The position numbers and the translations under genes are program-made. Shown here in pieces: positions 10,308-22,189 of a DNA stretch of 64,000 bases; the stretch's first letter is position 1, and each line of letters starts with the position of its first letter. Source of the DNA: Corinectria fuckeliana (Eukaryota; Ascomycota; Sordariomycetes; Hypocreales; Nectriaceae); the NCBI GenBank assembly GCA_019137255.1, contig WPDH01000237.1:142421-206420 (forward strand). Reading direction: 5' to 3'. The notes under the pieces were generated by a model that made no database searches, was not told the origin of the DNA, and worked only from the letters and a program-made list of their open reading frames with translations.

Positions 10308-11695
10308 GGAAGAGTTGGTAATGTGTTTCTGATACTTGAAGCAATGGGCAGACCATGGGCGATTTCTTTGGCTAACTTGAAGGGTTGACTGAAGTAGATT
10401 AGTCGTCCGATGTTCTCATCATCGGGGTTCTATTCAGCCGAACGCTCGGCGGATTGACATTCCGAGTGCATCTCAACGGCCTATTTATTGTGCCGAAACC
10501 ACCAGAATCCTGTCTTCGGGTTCGATGTTTCCCCGCACCTACTCTTCTACCAAGCTAGCGGGTAGATTCAAGTCGCCGTTAATGGGAACGTCGATGTCGT
10601 GAAAGTACCAGAAGGCACAACTCATTCCCGATCAATGCGGACTCCCTTGTCGTATAATTATTTACGCATAAAGGTCGTGAAGAGGCTTGACGTTATTTTG
10701 GTATTCCCAGCTCCCCGACTGCGAATGAAGCAAGTATACAAGACTCGCATGGAGGCCCAGCCAATTATTAAGAACTAGAATAGGGCTTAATCTGCAGTGA
10801 ATCTGTTTCGGACTAAAAGCCTTTACTGGTGACGGGGTTTATAATGAAAACAACGGTTAGATAGCTGACGAGGGTATTAACAGCGATGCACTAATTCCAA
10901 GGTTTAGTCACTCACGACCAGAAAACCTAGAAGCTTTCTAGAGAGTTCTTATCGTCAATTTATATCAGAACAAGCAGCGGCTAGACTCGTTTGTATACCA
11001 ATGGCTAGCTGTCCGGTTAGTTGTGCTGTTTCTTGGCTGTACGTTTCTCGTCCCACATGCGCCGGGGTACTCGATGCTCATCACTTCACTTTCAATTGAT
11101 GGATCAACGCCCCCGCCTGACCCTTCAGGGCTTGGGCTGCATGCAGGAGCTTCAGCGAAGGATATTCCGGGAAACCAGCGCGGATGGCAAGCAGAATCAA
11201 ACCAGGCAAAGCAACTAACTAGTTGGCTCGCTGAAGAATAGAGAAGGCCTCGAATGATTGTTCACAAAAGTCTCGTGGTCCGGAAGATTAGTTGCAGGTT
11301 TGCTGGATAGATATCCACAAATACCTTGATGAACCTGATAGCATTCTTGAAGATGACCACTAAATGGTGATACAGTCACCATCCCGACAGCAGCTTTGAA
11401 GATGTCTCTCTTTGCCATCTTCACACGGTACAAAGCTGTATAGCAGCTCAATCCCCTTGGAAGCCACTTGTACCTATTTCGCCATCTTCCTGCTGGCGGC
11501 AGAGCAATACTGTTTACACTGTGAGTGTCATCATAGTGGACTAGTCTTGGAAGACCAGAACTGAGCTGAACAGAACAGAAAAAGCTAGACTGGCCTCTTA
11601 CATTAGCTGGGCCCGCAGTGACCCCATCTCCAACTACCTCCATTAAGTGGACTCCTGAACCACAGTTCTCAAATCGTAGTTCCTTCATCCCTAGC
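10308..11695. other. intergenic, no gene recognised
   Basis: There are only short frames, including two overlapping plus-strand ones near 11021-11241 without protein character. Confidence 0.5.
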
Positions 11696-11700
11696 AAAAA
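11696..11700 (-). terminator. T5 run after tRNA-Leu
   Basis: AAAAA on the plus strand gives TTTTT three bases after the tRNA end on its own strand, a likely Pol III stop. Confidence 0.45.
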
Positions 11701-11703
11701 GAA

Positions 11704-11807
11704 TGATACCTGTGGGACTCGAACCCACGCCTCTTTCGAGACTGCGAATCGTACCAAGTGAATTGTATCACCTGAACACAGCGCCATAACCACTCGGCCA
11801 AAGTACC
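11704..11807 (-). tRNA. tRNA-Leu (CAG) with a 23-nt intron
   Basis: A class II tRNA. The acceptor GGTACTT pairs with AGGTATC (two wobbles). The D arm has the Leu/Ser-type GGCCGAGTGGTTA. The anticodon stem CTGTG/CGCAG encloses TTCAGG, giving anticodon CAG at 11772-11774. The intron at 11748-11770 sits one base 3' of the anticodon, the canonical site. A long variable arm TCTC-GAAA-GAG and T arm GTGGG/CCCAC follow, with discriminator A. The chance frame that runs through it is not a gene. Confidence 0.9.
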
Positions 11808-12376
11808 TTGGATTATTTTGGTGGTGTAAGTCTCATTATCGTGGCGCGTGGTGGGGGGCAGGGAACGCTCTAACGCGGTTGACGACGTGTGAGGTAGAAG
11901 GGAGGAAGTGAGGATGTCTATATACTTGGTATGATCAACTTACCGCGGCTATTATATCTAACAGGACACAGTGAAGACTTCTTCCCAATACTGCCGTGCA
12001 TCTACCACCCTGGAATAATGACCACTAACCCATTCTCCATTATTCATGGAAAGCAAGAGCTGCCATGGTTGTAACTGAAACCAAGCTCGTGGGGACTGAG
12101 TCCGTGACGTTAACTCCCATGTTCGTGGATTTGTAATGGCGACAGCAGTGCGCCTTATGCTTCCTTGGAGATGATCGCAACTTCAAGTATTGCGAAGCTG
12201 CAAGGCTACTTGGCTTGTCATTGAACTTCCGGTCTGGCTGGACAGCCTGCCTTACCATGTGTATTGCTCTTGTAGGGCTTTCCCCTGAACAATCCCCATG
12301 CAGCACGTTATGATGTGACCACGATATACTTATTATATGAAAGATAGCTTAACACTAAAGCCATTTTGTCTTACTG
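11808..12376. other. intergenic, no gene recognised
   Basis: One minus-strand 88-codon frame (12040-12306) lacks any family mark or signal peptide. I consider it chance. Confidence 0.45.
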
Positions 12377-14937
12377 CTAAACAGTAAATGTCTCCCTTAA
12401 AGGAAGCTCCCGACTACTCGCACCCACGTAAATAGTGTACTCTCCAGCCTGTAGATCCCACTGCTGCCTCACAACATCCCACACGCTCAAGTCGCGCCGA
12501 GCAAGCTCAAACCTGATTTCCGCCGACTCGCCCGGATCTAACAGCACCTTCTCAAAGCCCCGGAGCTGCCTCGGCGGACTGTTGGGAATTGCCACGTAGA
12601 GCTGAGCAACCTCTGCGCCACGCACCTTTCCCACGTTGGTCACTGTGACCTCAACTGTAGCAAAGGTTTGCCAGAACTGGTCCGCGGATTTCGCGTGCTT
12701 GGATATCTCGATGTTGACGGACAGAGAAGAGCACTCGAACTTGGTGTAGCTAAGGCCAAATCCAAACTCGTACCGCGGGGTGATGTTCCGCGCGTCAAAC
12801 GCACGGTAGTCGAGGTAGACGCCCTCGGTAAAGTCACATTGAGGGTTAGGGTCATTGGGTGATCGGCCGCATGGGGCGTACGGAGAGTAGTCGGTTTCGT
12901 TCTTGGCGAGGGTGTAAGGAAGCTTCCCCGAGAAGCCAGCTTCGCCGTGGAGGAGCTTGACGAGGGCGTCGCCGCTGTCCTGGCCGGGAAGATGCGCAAT
13001 GACGGTGGCCGTGACGTTGGGGTGCTCGATCCATTGGTCGACGAGGCGGATGCCAGCGGCGTGGATCACGACTATGGTGTTGGAGCACTTGGATGCCACG
13101 TTCAAGACTAGGCCGTCGCTGAAGTCATCGTGCAGGCCATCGCGGTCCCAGCCCTCGGTCGCCATGGCATTAATGAATACCAGGCAAACGTCGCTGGCAG
13201 CGTTGACATCAGGGTCAAAGGATGATAAGTCCCAGTTGACCCAGCTGCCGGCTTTGGCAGCTCTTCGCTGGATGGCACTGAGAGGCTGTTCAAGGTCAGA
13301 TAGTCCTTCAGCAGCCCAGACAATTCATGAGGACTCACATCGCTTATGTACGGCGGCGCATTGGCAGCAGCACGCCCTCCCGAGACAATCGTCCCTCCTT
13401 TCGCCGCCTGATCGAAGTGCCGCTCTGTCCCCAGCACGGCCTGCCCCATCTCAGGCGACGAAGTGTATCCGAGACTGAACAGCTTATCCGTGTTCTTCGT
13501 CTGAGGAACGGTCGCATCGTATCCGAAGACAGATATCATTCTCGGCGTCTGACGGAAAGGCAGAGCGTTGTTCTCGTTCTTGACCAACACGTGGCCTGCA
13601 ACGGCCCCCTCTAAGATAATTGGCTTCGACTCGGGGATGCGGGCGTCGACTTGGTCATGAGGCAGGGTGAGGTTCTTCATGCCGATTCCAGGGGAGGGGG
13701 AATCGGTATCCTGGCCGGTGAGATACCAAGCTGCAACAATTCTAGATGACTGTTAGTGACAGAGAAAACAGGTCGAGGGATGGTAACAAACCGAGTGGCC
13801 ATGTCTGTGACCCGTAACTCGCTAATAGTCCCATTCTCAACCGCTTGTGAGAGGTTGTCAGCGCCCAGAGGCATGGTCATGTCCAAGCCAGCGTTGAAGC
13901 TCTCGAGATTGTACTGAGCGTTCCAGTCGAGGAGCACGAACCCATCAAAGGCCAGCTCTGATTTGAGGATGCCGTTCATCAGCTTGCTGTTCTCGCATCC
14001 ATACGTGTTGTTGATGCGGTTGTACGAGCACATGACAGAGGCGACGCCGGCTCTGACGCTGTCAACAAAGGGCCACAGATAGTACTCGTGAAGGGTCTTG
14101 TCGTCGATGTTGGAGGAGACTGCCTCGACGCCAAAATAAGGGCGTCTGAAAGTTTCCTGTTCGTTCCCGATGAAATGCTGCATATGGTGGGTAGGTTAGT
14201 TTGAAAACCTCACCATTACCGGTGCAAATAGCCACGCACCTTGATGTTGGCTATGACTCCGGCGTCTTGGTGACCCAGGATCGACTCGGCGCTCAATTGC
14301 CCCGTGAGATACGGATCAACCGAGAAGCCTTCCCAGTTGCGCCCGCCCAAGGGGATTCTGCCTAGAGGTCCAGCGTTGGGACCAAGCAGCACGTTGACTA
14401 TGGTAGCATATCAGCATGTTTATGTATGCAGTAGCAGCCGCGGGAGAGTCGAGAAACTTACCTCCTTTCGCCTTGAACTCTTTGCCCATGTACAAACCCC
14501 GTTGGTACGTCAGGTTTTTGTCCCAGCTCGCGCCCACGTGTAGGGCTGAAGGGTACGAGTTTACAAAATCAGTTGCCCTGACTCCGTTTCCCGCGTCGTG
14601 CAGGCAGATTCCCGGCCATCCTAAACGAGGCACAGTCCCGGTGTTGCCCGCGCACACGTTATCGGCGTTTGTGAAACCTCGCGTGAGGTTGAATTTTTCT
14701 TCAAGCGTCATCTCTTCCACCAGTTTTCGAGCTCGAGCATACGGAGCTTTCCAGATGCCTCTGCCAGAGCCTTGGGCTGGTGGTCTTGTGCGTTAGCTTC
14801 CGTGTGTTGCTCAGGGGAGGTCGGGATCACGGCAGCTTACGCGACGGGAATACCTCCGGCGAACCGGCAAGCTCTGCAGCACCTACCGAGGCGCCGACGG
14901 CCTGGAACGCCAGTAGTAGAAGCCCGGGAGACCACAT
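12377..14937 (-). CDS. secreted beta-glucosidase, glycoside hydrolase family 3
   Basis: GH3 enzymes release glucose from cellobiose and other beta-glucosides outside the cell. Six exons join in phase to 755 residues: 14937-14841, 14776-14462, 14397-14240, 14177-13792, 13741-13339, 13285-12377 (introns 50-64 nt). The N-terminus MWSPGLLLLAFQAVGA is a signal peptide. In order come LTLEEKFNLTRGF, GWPGICLHDAGNGVR, LGPNAGPLGRIPLGGRNWEG, KHFIGNEQETFRRP and GFVLLDWNAQ. The Asp at about residue 274 is the expected nucleophile; the residue before it is Leu where Ser or Thr is common. Then come SVMCSYNRINNTYGCEN, FATEGWD-like FINAMATEGWDRDG, HLPGQDSGDALVKLLHGE and the C-terminal fibronectin-III-like PRQLRGFEKV. 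Length resembles shorter secreted GH3 enzymes such as Trichoderma Cel3A rather than the 860-residue Aspergillus type. No break was found. Confidence 0.93.
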
Positions 14938-15431
14938 GATTAGCGAGAGCGAGAGCGTGTGCAGTGTCGCAGACCGACGTGTGTTGTCGTCCCGGCCTCG
15001 TATTTATGCTGGTGTATCTGACGTCGTACTCATTTCGGCTTTGCGACTGTCCGACCATTACCCGACTGTTTATTCCCATTGGAGCCCTTAATTATTTTGA
15101 TCATGTACTACGCCACTAAGGATCAGCACGTGGCAATCGGTCCTGGTCTGTTTTGCCTCACCGCCAGTATAACGGCGAATCGGGGCGTGTTCCGATTCAA
15201 CAGGTGTCACAGGTGTCACTGGGCAGTCACAAGAAGCAGGTATTTAATGCAATTATAGCGAAGGAATGGACCCCTGAAAAGTTCAACGATTTACCTGGCA
15301 TCAGTGACTTCTCCAGGTAGTTTATTACCCCACAGAAAGAGCTATAACTTTTCGCAAATATTACAGACATTCTCATAGATGGCATATCGATGCCTCTGGT
15401 ATTGGGACTAGAAGACAGAGCGCTTTGTAAC
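14938..15431. other. promoter-side intergenic, no gene recognised
   Basis: This is the sequence upstream of the beta-glucosidase. I see no second gene and no clear repeat. Confidence 0.45.
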
Positions 15432-16509
15432 TCATCCTCTTAGGTCCAGCTCCTCGATCGACACAAGCAGCTTCTTCATCCAAAACTTCACCTCCTCCTC
15501 CATCTGCTCAAGGACGTCGTATGATGGATCACCCCGTAGGTAAAACCTCAAACCCTCCCAGTCCATTTCCTTCTCCACCATCTCCTCCTGCCATCGCAGC
15601 GTCCTCATCATGCCACGCAATCTCGTCCTCAGCCGCTTAGATGCAACGTAGAAGTCGTCGTTAGCATTTGCAATCGCATTTGCAGCAACACTCGAATTGC
15701 TCCGACCATCGTCCCATATCTGGCCCCTGTACATGACCAAGTCCTGGATGTCGTCTGCTCTCCTCATCAAGCCCTCAATCTGATAGTTTAGCAACGGTAG
15801 CGAAAAGGCGCTCAAAACGTGCAGTCGTGCCGATTGTGCGGCGCGGGCTATATACTCGAACAGCTCTTCCTGCATGCAATATGAAAAGCTCTTCGCGGGC
15901 CCGGCGGGTATCGTCTAGAGTCCGAGGGGGCGAACGTAGCTCCCAATCCAAATGTCGTTTTAGGCTGACAACTAGTGGAGAAATGACTAACGTGAGCTCC
16001 TTGTCGAGGTCCTTGCCTCTCTGGGTCGTTCCATGCCACGCCATTGGAAGGGCAACAGCCTGTTCAGAAAGAGCTTCAATTTGGGCCTCATTACGGTCAG
16101 CAGCAGGAATAGCATGGATGGCAACATCCCAGTCGTCCAGGCGGTGGACGAGCTTCTTGACGGTCCTAGGCGAGTATCCGTCCTAAGGGGGAGCTGGTCC
16201 GGAGGGACGATTCGATTCCTCGCAGTACTAGACTCAAAGAGATGAACAGGACGATACAGGTGATAACAAAAGCGGGTACTGAATAATCTTCAATGAGGCT
16301 GTCGAGTGATGGAGCCGTGAAGTCAGCAAATGGCCATCGTGTTCCTGGATTGGATCGAGCATTATCGTCGCCGCCACGACCCGAGTCACTCGCCGTCGAG
16401 TTCGGGCCGGCACTGGATTTCCTGGCCTAGCAGAGGGGTTAGTTAGTACTATTTCAAAGTGGAATTGCCATGTTCGTTAGATTATAGACTGGGTACTTAC
16501 CCGGGGCAT
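15432..16509 (-). CDS. hypothetical protein, helical, multi-exon
   Basis: A gene model can be built without a stop. ATG 16509 starts a 9-nt exon (MPR), intron 16500-16427, exon 16426-16280 (Ser/Asn/Gly-rich, then TRWPFADFTAPSLDSLIED), and intron 16279-16183. The next exon starts at 16182 (DGYSPRTVKKLVHRLDDWDV, then IPAADRNEAQIEALSEQAVALPMAW). The last exon is EELFEYIARAAQSARLHVLS to the stop at 15432 and is rich in charged helices (MRTLRWQEEMVEKEMDWEG). The junction between the last two exons (between about 15985 and 15870) is not settled; more than one acceptor keeps the frame. No signal peptide is seen and I recognise no family. The 21-copy GTT microsatellite lies 50 nt upstream of the ATG. 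Confidence 0.55.
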
Positions 16510-16560
16510 GCTTGGGTGACGGCGCTGGCGATAGGCTCCGGTCGGAGTGCAGCAGTTTAG

Positions 16561-16561
16561 G

Positions 16562-16623
<62 letters not shown>
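16561..16623 (+). repeat. (GTT)21 microsatellite
   Basis: Twenty-one uninterrupted GTT copies (AAC/CAA on the other strand), just upstream of the start of the minus-strand hypothetical gene. If the transcript starts further upstream it would lie in the 5' leader. Confidence 0.97.
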
Positions 16624-17579
16624 ATCACTGTGAGGTATGATGATGACGATGATGGAGACGACGCAAATGTTCTTACCTTCAGCGATGAGACGATGTCTAT
16701 GGCTTTTAATAAGTAACGATTCGGTTTATGGTAGCGAGGCGCGGACTCTAAGCTGGTTTTCGACGACAGTGTGGCCACAGTTCTCTGTTCTTTGTGATTT
16801 ACTCAAGACAGTTGCTTTTGCTTCTTTGTCTCCGACCTATGGCTTCTGGACACTCAGTTGTCTTCCTTTGTAACCTTTATTAGCTCTCTTCATTTAGTGT
16901 TCATCTTTGTCCCGTCTACACTGGTCTGTCGTTGTCAGCAAACTCGCTACTGTTCTAATCGCCTCTGTCCATGCGGGCCATGTTCACAATCAGAGAGTTT
17001 CCTCCCAAATTAAACACCGTAACTCTTAGCACGCTCATCAAGCCATGGCCGCAGTACTCAATCAATCATGTTTCGTGCCTTCACATGCTCCTACCGGAGC
17101 CGGTGCTATTGTACCCAAGCTCTCCATTCAGGTTCAGGTCTAACGGATTATGTTCAGAGTGCACATCTTGAGGGCGTTGCCTAATGCTTCGCACCAGGCC
17201 CACATTGGATAGGCGAAATAGCAGTATTAAGGCTTGTCTTTCGCCATCATCGCCATCATGGGTCCCAATCTTAGGTTAGAACAAAGAAAATCCCAGAGCA
17301 AAGAACTGTTCTATCCTTACCGGTCCATGGCCCCGGGCCATCTCGGTCTGTCATACTTCTCTTTTTTTTTCAATGGCATACAAAGGCCAGGCAGAATAAG
17401 TCATGTTACTAGTTCTTGACTCCATCAAAACCAACATCGTCCTCAGTACTGTCACCTACTCCGGATCCTATCGGGTCTGAGCAGACATCCTGGCACGGCT
17501 TAAAGACGCCATTCTCCAGATCGGTTCATTCGGAAAGCACCGTATCCCAAAAGTCGGGACCTGCTATTCCTACCTACTA
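16624..17579. other. intergenic, no gene recognised
   Basis: Several 60-80 codon frames on the plus strand lack protein character. A minus-strand frame from 16778 reads into the microsatellite as poly-Thr and starts with GTG, so I do not accept it. Confidence 0.45.
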
Positions 17580-17848
17580 AGCCAGCCTTCTTGGTCCGGA
17601 ACATTCAGAACCAAGGTACGAAGGACGCCGTCTATGTGCCTTCTACGCCTCCAAACCGCCCTCGGGCGTCACTTCGAGTGAAGAACGTCATCAAGCTGAT
17701 CGAAGAGGTTCGTGACGGTCGTTATGGGAAATCCCAGCTCTTAATTAGGAGGAAACTATTTGGAACCGAGTTTAGACAGCTTTGCATGCTTCTTGAAGGC
17801 GATGAAGAGCTGTGCGGATTCTTTCATGATAAGCTTCGGTTAGTCTGA
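17580..17848 (+). pseudogene. N-terminal fragment of a fungal hypothetical protein
   Basis: An open segment reads KNVIKLIEEVRDGRYGKSQL, then RRKLFGTEFRQLCMLLEGDEE and CGFFHDKLR before a stop. This basic, helical block is a recurring N-terminal module of long uncharacterised proteins in Sordariomycetes, where it is followed by hundreds more residues. Here, GTTAGT after DKLR could be a donor, but the next acceptor opens only about 20 more codons. No ATG lies in frame at a sensible place; the upstream end begins inside coding-like text. I read it as a truncated remnant, with a real short gene as the less likely alternative. Confidence 0.45.
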
Positions 17849-18249
17849 ACACTTGTCTCAGAAAAGACACCCATACGATCTGATCTCAATCCGACAGAAC
17901 CGGCAATTTACCGGACTATCTCGGTGCTATCAGTGATGCTAAGCTGAGCTGACAAGCTGATAAAAGTAAAGCGGGCTATCATACGATAACCCCTAACCTT
18001 AAGAACTTCGGGTATTAGCATATATATATATATACCTAAATGACGTATTATGATTATTAACTTCAGCTCTCCCGACGTCAGTGCTGCTCACCACTTCATT
18101 CATGTACATCCATCTCCTCGCGCACTATACGAATAACCAGCTCAATTGATCGCCAATATGGACGACTGTGGCCTACCCTTTCCTGTCGTCTGCATCCAGT
18201 GCGGCCGCGGCGTAGGTCTGTGCGGTGTTAAAATAGTTGGTACGTCTGG
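17849..18249. other. intergenic, no gene recognised
   Basis: A short (TA)n tract occurs near 18020. No coding signal is seen until the doubtful small frame at 18250. Confidence 0.45.
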
Positions 18250-18450
18250 ATGGATACGGCCGGAGTCTTGGACGAGATTATGCCGCGTTGGAATGGGCGG
18301 ATTTCGCGGATCCGATACATGAAGGTCCAGGTGCTGACAATTGGCGTTGCAGGACCTACTATCGGATTCTTTGTTGCTGTTCTGGCTGCATTTATCTGCT
18401 GGCCCATCGCGCTCCTGTTTTGCTGCTGCACCAAGACGGGCAAGGAGTAA
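18250..18450 (+). CDS. possible small membrane protein, 66 aa
   Basis: From ATG 18250 the frame holds one strong hydrophobic segment (VLTIGVAGPTIGFFVAVLAA) and a Cys-rich end ALLFCCCTKTGKE. A second ATG at 18158 in another frame gives a Cys-containing N-terminus (CIQCGRG) that might be joined by splicing, but I found no clean intron. Small Cys-tailed membrane proteins of this kind are common in fungi. The alternative is chance. No family is named. Confidence 0.3.
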   Translation: MDTAGVLDEIMPRWNGRISRIRYMKVQVLTIGVAGPTIGFFVAVLAAFICWPIALLFCCCTKTGKE

Positions 18451-18878
18451 GTTCGCAGCCTGTCTGCGGTCCTACCTGTCCACATGCGTTCTTCTCGAAA
18501 CTGACCGAAGTCTCTCCAGTTGGTTCTGGAAACCCTGTGAAATAAACTCCAAGGTTTCTGGCGTCTTTCCGATTTGACACTGGCATGAGGCACAAACGCG
18601 TATACGAGTGAGGCTGTGATATGCCAACTTGGTATGGGCGGTCGGGCATTAGTCTATATAGGGATCGCTTGTAGTGCTCGTATCTTGGCAGCTAGTCAAG
18701 TCGGAGCCAAGGGATCACAGCTCGTTGCTAAATGGCTTGGTCTTATAGTTTATGCCAACCACCTTATCCTTGAGCAGCCCAACGTTGGTGAACAGACAGA
18801 ATGCCCTCTTTAAATCACTCGTAGATGGGGTTCTGATTTTACTAAGAGCTACAGGCCGCCTGACAAAAACCACCCCGA
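18451..18878. other. intergenic, no gene recognised
   Basis: Only short chance frames; this is the 3' side of the PRISE-like reductase. Confidence 0.45.
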
Positions 18879-20138
18879 TCACAAAGGGGGCAAAACCTTT
18901 GCAGCACGCATGCGCTCCCAAGCCTTGATGTATCCTTGGACCGTGTCAACTTCCTCCGAGAATCCCACTGCTCGAGCGCGTGAAATATCGTATTGTCGAT
19001 CGAAGTCGTAGTCAACAAGCATGAAGTGTGTGAAGCTCCAGCTGTGGCGCTCTACACGTTTCTCATCGAGCCCATACTCTTCTGCCAGGTCCACCCAAGC
19101 ATCTTTATGCTCTTGCATAAACTCCTCCATCGGCTTTGAGTCGCTGACTGGGCCTGCCCCGATAAGCCCAAAGTGCTTGCATAGGCCGGGCCACACCTCC
19201 GCCCAAGACACGGCCCGGCCATCGGCAATGTTGAAGGCTCTCCCGTCGCCACAGTTCTCGGGGTTGAGCGCGGCAAAAATCTCCATGCGAGAGAGGATAT
19301 CCTGGAATGTGTCCGAGTGGGTAGTGTGATAGCCGCGCTCGCGGCCGGGAAATGGAACTGTTGAGCCCGCTCCATGAACTTTTCTCCAGACGGAAAGATA
19401 CAGAGCGATCCCTTCAGCCATGTTCATGGGGTTCGTGCTCGGCGCGAAGCCCACGATCCCATCCGGGCGTATCTCAGAGAATGTCCAGGATTTGCCTCGA
19501 GACAGGCTTTTCAGCAAGTCGTACTGTGTGTAGTAAAAGACTTTGCTGGCCCATGGCTCTGGGATGCGGGGCAGGTCCTCCCGAAGAGGAGGTCGAATGC
19601 CAACTTCTTTCGGAAATTGCATTCCATACCTTGAAGTGTCAGCATGAAAACGAATGGGCCCGAGATGAAACAGCTGCCTTACCCCTTTCCACCTGTTTGA
19701 AGAATGACGATTTGTAGCTTTGTGGCGACTGCTTCAACGGCTCGGACGGCCACCTCCAAGAGGTTTGTATTTGTGACTTTAAGGTCTTCGGGGTTACCTG
19801 TCTGAATGTACGCTTTGCTTCGTCGGCGTGCTGGTCTCAAGAGGAAGAGCGAGTGAACCTAGGAAAATACCTGTGTAGAAGACATGCGAGACTGTCTCGA
19901 CATTGGTGATCTTTTCTTTCAGTAGGGATGCTACCTCTTCGACAGATTTGGTAAAGTCGATTCCAGACACCAGCTGGATGCGAGAATCGGCCGGCAGCTG
20001 GGCTTGATCCAGTGTGAACGGACGGTTGGTAGTGCCAGTGATCCTGGCGAAGGTGGTGGGCGTCGGGTATTGTCTAGTTTGGTTCAGGATAGACCAGCCG
20101 GAGATGCCAGAGGCTCCGAGAATCAATGCGTGCGCCAT
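18879..20138 (-). CDS. PRISE-like short-chain reductase (progesterone 5-beta-reductase/iridoid synthase family)
   Basis: Three exons join in phase to 377 residues: 20138-19871, 19797-19683, 19629-18879 (introns 73 and 53 nt). The N-terminus MAHALILGASGISGWSI is the NADP-binding Rossmann loop of the atypical SDRs. Further marks are VSHVFYTG, the mid-protein LQTGGKGYGM, the PEPWASKVFYYTQYDLL segment holding the family's active-site Tyr, EIRPDGIVGF, and NIADGRAVSWAEVWPGLC. The enzymes reduce enones or act on small metabolites with NADPH; fungal members are mostly uncharacterised and sometimes sit in secondary metabolite clusters, which is not obvious here. I start at the ATG giving MAHAL rather than one 63 bases upstream because the Rossmann strand should lie at the very N-terminus. 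It is intact. Its promoter faces the AT-rich island. Confidence 0.85.
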
Positions 20139-20310
20139 ATTAGATACCAAGGTGGGTTTGATGCGAGCATCGGATGCACACGTCAAAGCACACTTGATCA
20201 AGATTTATTTACAACAAGTAGCCGGCGATGATAACGTTAAACCAAATATGATTACAAATTCGGCTTATAGATACAGTGGGGGTCCAAAAGTTCTGACATA
20301 TTTTTCAGTA

Positions 20311-22159
20311 AGTCCCCCCCCCCCACTTATGGACCACCCCCCCTTCTAGACTACTTTTCTGCTATCTTCACACCTATCTGCCTTTATATTCTAACTGTGA
20401 TTTCTCGCGTAATAGTAGATTAATTGTAATACTTTTTTTATCATTTTAATCCTTATGCTTATATATATAGAATCTAATATTTAAAATACTATTAAAAATA
20501 TAAAAAATAGGGTATTTATATAAGTTATAGCTTATTATAATAGAATACTATATTTAAGTCTAGTTAATTAAATTAATAGCTATTAAAGTTACTAAATTAC
20601 TTATTAGACTTATTAAAAGCTCTCTCTAGGTTAGAAATTAGATCTTATTAACTAAGTCCTAGTTTAAAAATACTTAGGCTTTTTTTTAATATAAGCTTAA
20701 GTTATTAAATTTATATCTTAAATTACTATTTTAAATAGAGTTATAAAGCCTTTTAGATCTTACTAGATTAAAGCTTTTAAATATAAAAATCTAAAGATTA
20801 AGACTCTTTAAGGTTAGAAGCTTAATATAGTATAATTTAATAAGGTAATAACTAATAATATTAAGAGATTTTTCTGCTAGCTAATAATCCTAAAGGTTAA
20901 GAGTATTCTTAGAGAAAATTAATATAATATAAATAAAGCTAGTATTATAAAAGGGTAAGAATATAATAGTCTTATACTAGAAAGCTTAAAATATAAGATT
21001 ATAATAATTAAGAACCTAAGCTTATATTTCTAGATTATAATTATTATATATATTAGTATAAATAGCTAGGTTTTACCCCTCTTAGTAATCTTTAAAGAAA
21101 AGACTATTTAATAGTTATAGTTTTTAGAAGAGCTTGATTTTTTAGTATTTTAAAACTTTACTTTAATAAAAAAGAGCTAAACTAATAACTAGGTTACTCT
21201 TATCTAGCTAATAAAGGTTTTTATTTCTTATATAATACTAAAAAAAGTAAGAGATAAAAGACTTCTTATTATTAATAGCTATAGTAGTTACTATACTAAT
21301 AATTTTATATTTAAATATTATAAGAATAATATATATTTATTATTTCTTATCTCTTATTTCTTATATATTTTTTAGCCTCTTAATATTACTATTTTTAGCT
21401 TTCTAAAAAATATATATTAGTAAGAGATTTCTAAGTTAGCTAGACTTAATAACTTTACACACTTAGGTAAGATAACTTTTATCTGCTATTATTATAAGGC
21501 TTAGTAAGCATCTCTTATATTTTTAAATATCTTAGTAGGCTAGAAATTATTTAGATTATAGCTAGTTAGTTTAGTAAAGCTCTTATTAAACCTTATAACT
21601 AGTAAGCTAAATATCTACTTATAAATACTACCTAAGATATTAGCAGACTTATTAGAAATAACTATTAGAATGCTCTTATTATTATACTAGCTAAAATTTA
21701 TACTTTTAATTATCCTTTTGTTAGTATTACTTAATAGATCTATCTAGCTCTTCCTAATAAAGATTACTAAGAGATTAGACTGTTAGAATATAAGATTAGC
21801 TGCCTAAGAAAAGAAACTAATAGTTTTATAGACTAAATTAGAAGAATTAAGACCTAAAAAGAGAAAAAAGCTTATATTTAATACTAATTTACGCTTTATA
21901 TAAGTTCTAGATATAATAAAGGCTTAGAAACTAATAGAGAAAATATTAGATATACTAAAAATATTAAAAAAATATAAGAAAATAAGATTTTAAGATATAT
22001 ATTTTAAGTGGCAGCTTAACCTTCTAAATAGCGAAAAAATACCTAATTTCTAGCGCTATATTATTATTTAATTAATAAGTGTTTATTAAGAATAAGTTTT
22101 ATAATATTATAAAAAAGTAGTCTAAAAGGGGGGGTAGTCTATAAGTGGGGAGAGAGACT
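20311..22159 (+). mobile_element. Fot1/pogo-like DNA transposon, RIP-degraded
   Basis: Terminal inverted repeats of about 46 nt are visible: the left one starts AGTCCCCC with CACTTATGGACCACC inside, and the right one is its reverse complement with C-to-T differences (GGACC reads AGACT). A TA dinucleotide flanks each end (20309-20310 and 22160-22161), the expected target duplication of Tc1/mariner elements. Length is 1849 bp, close to Fot1. Inside, on the plus strand near 21270-21620, the damaged translation still shows the pogo/Fot1 signature: a block resembling DGH-SH, then an LPPHTSH-LQPLD-like block. Every coding line has many stops, so it is dead. Confidence 0.85.
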
Positions 22160-22189
22160 TACCCCGCTTTCTCTCTACCTTTACTAAAA

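Noticed and set aside
11215..11793. 192-codon minus-strand ORF
   Set aside because: It starts inside tRNA-Leu and includes its intron; no motif beyond.
16557..16778. Minus-strand poly-Thr frame through the microsatellite
   Set aside because: Begins with GTG and depends on the repeat; a downstream ATG gives a better gene start.
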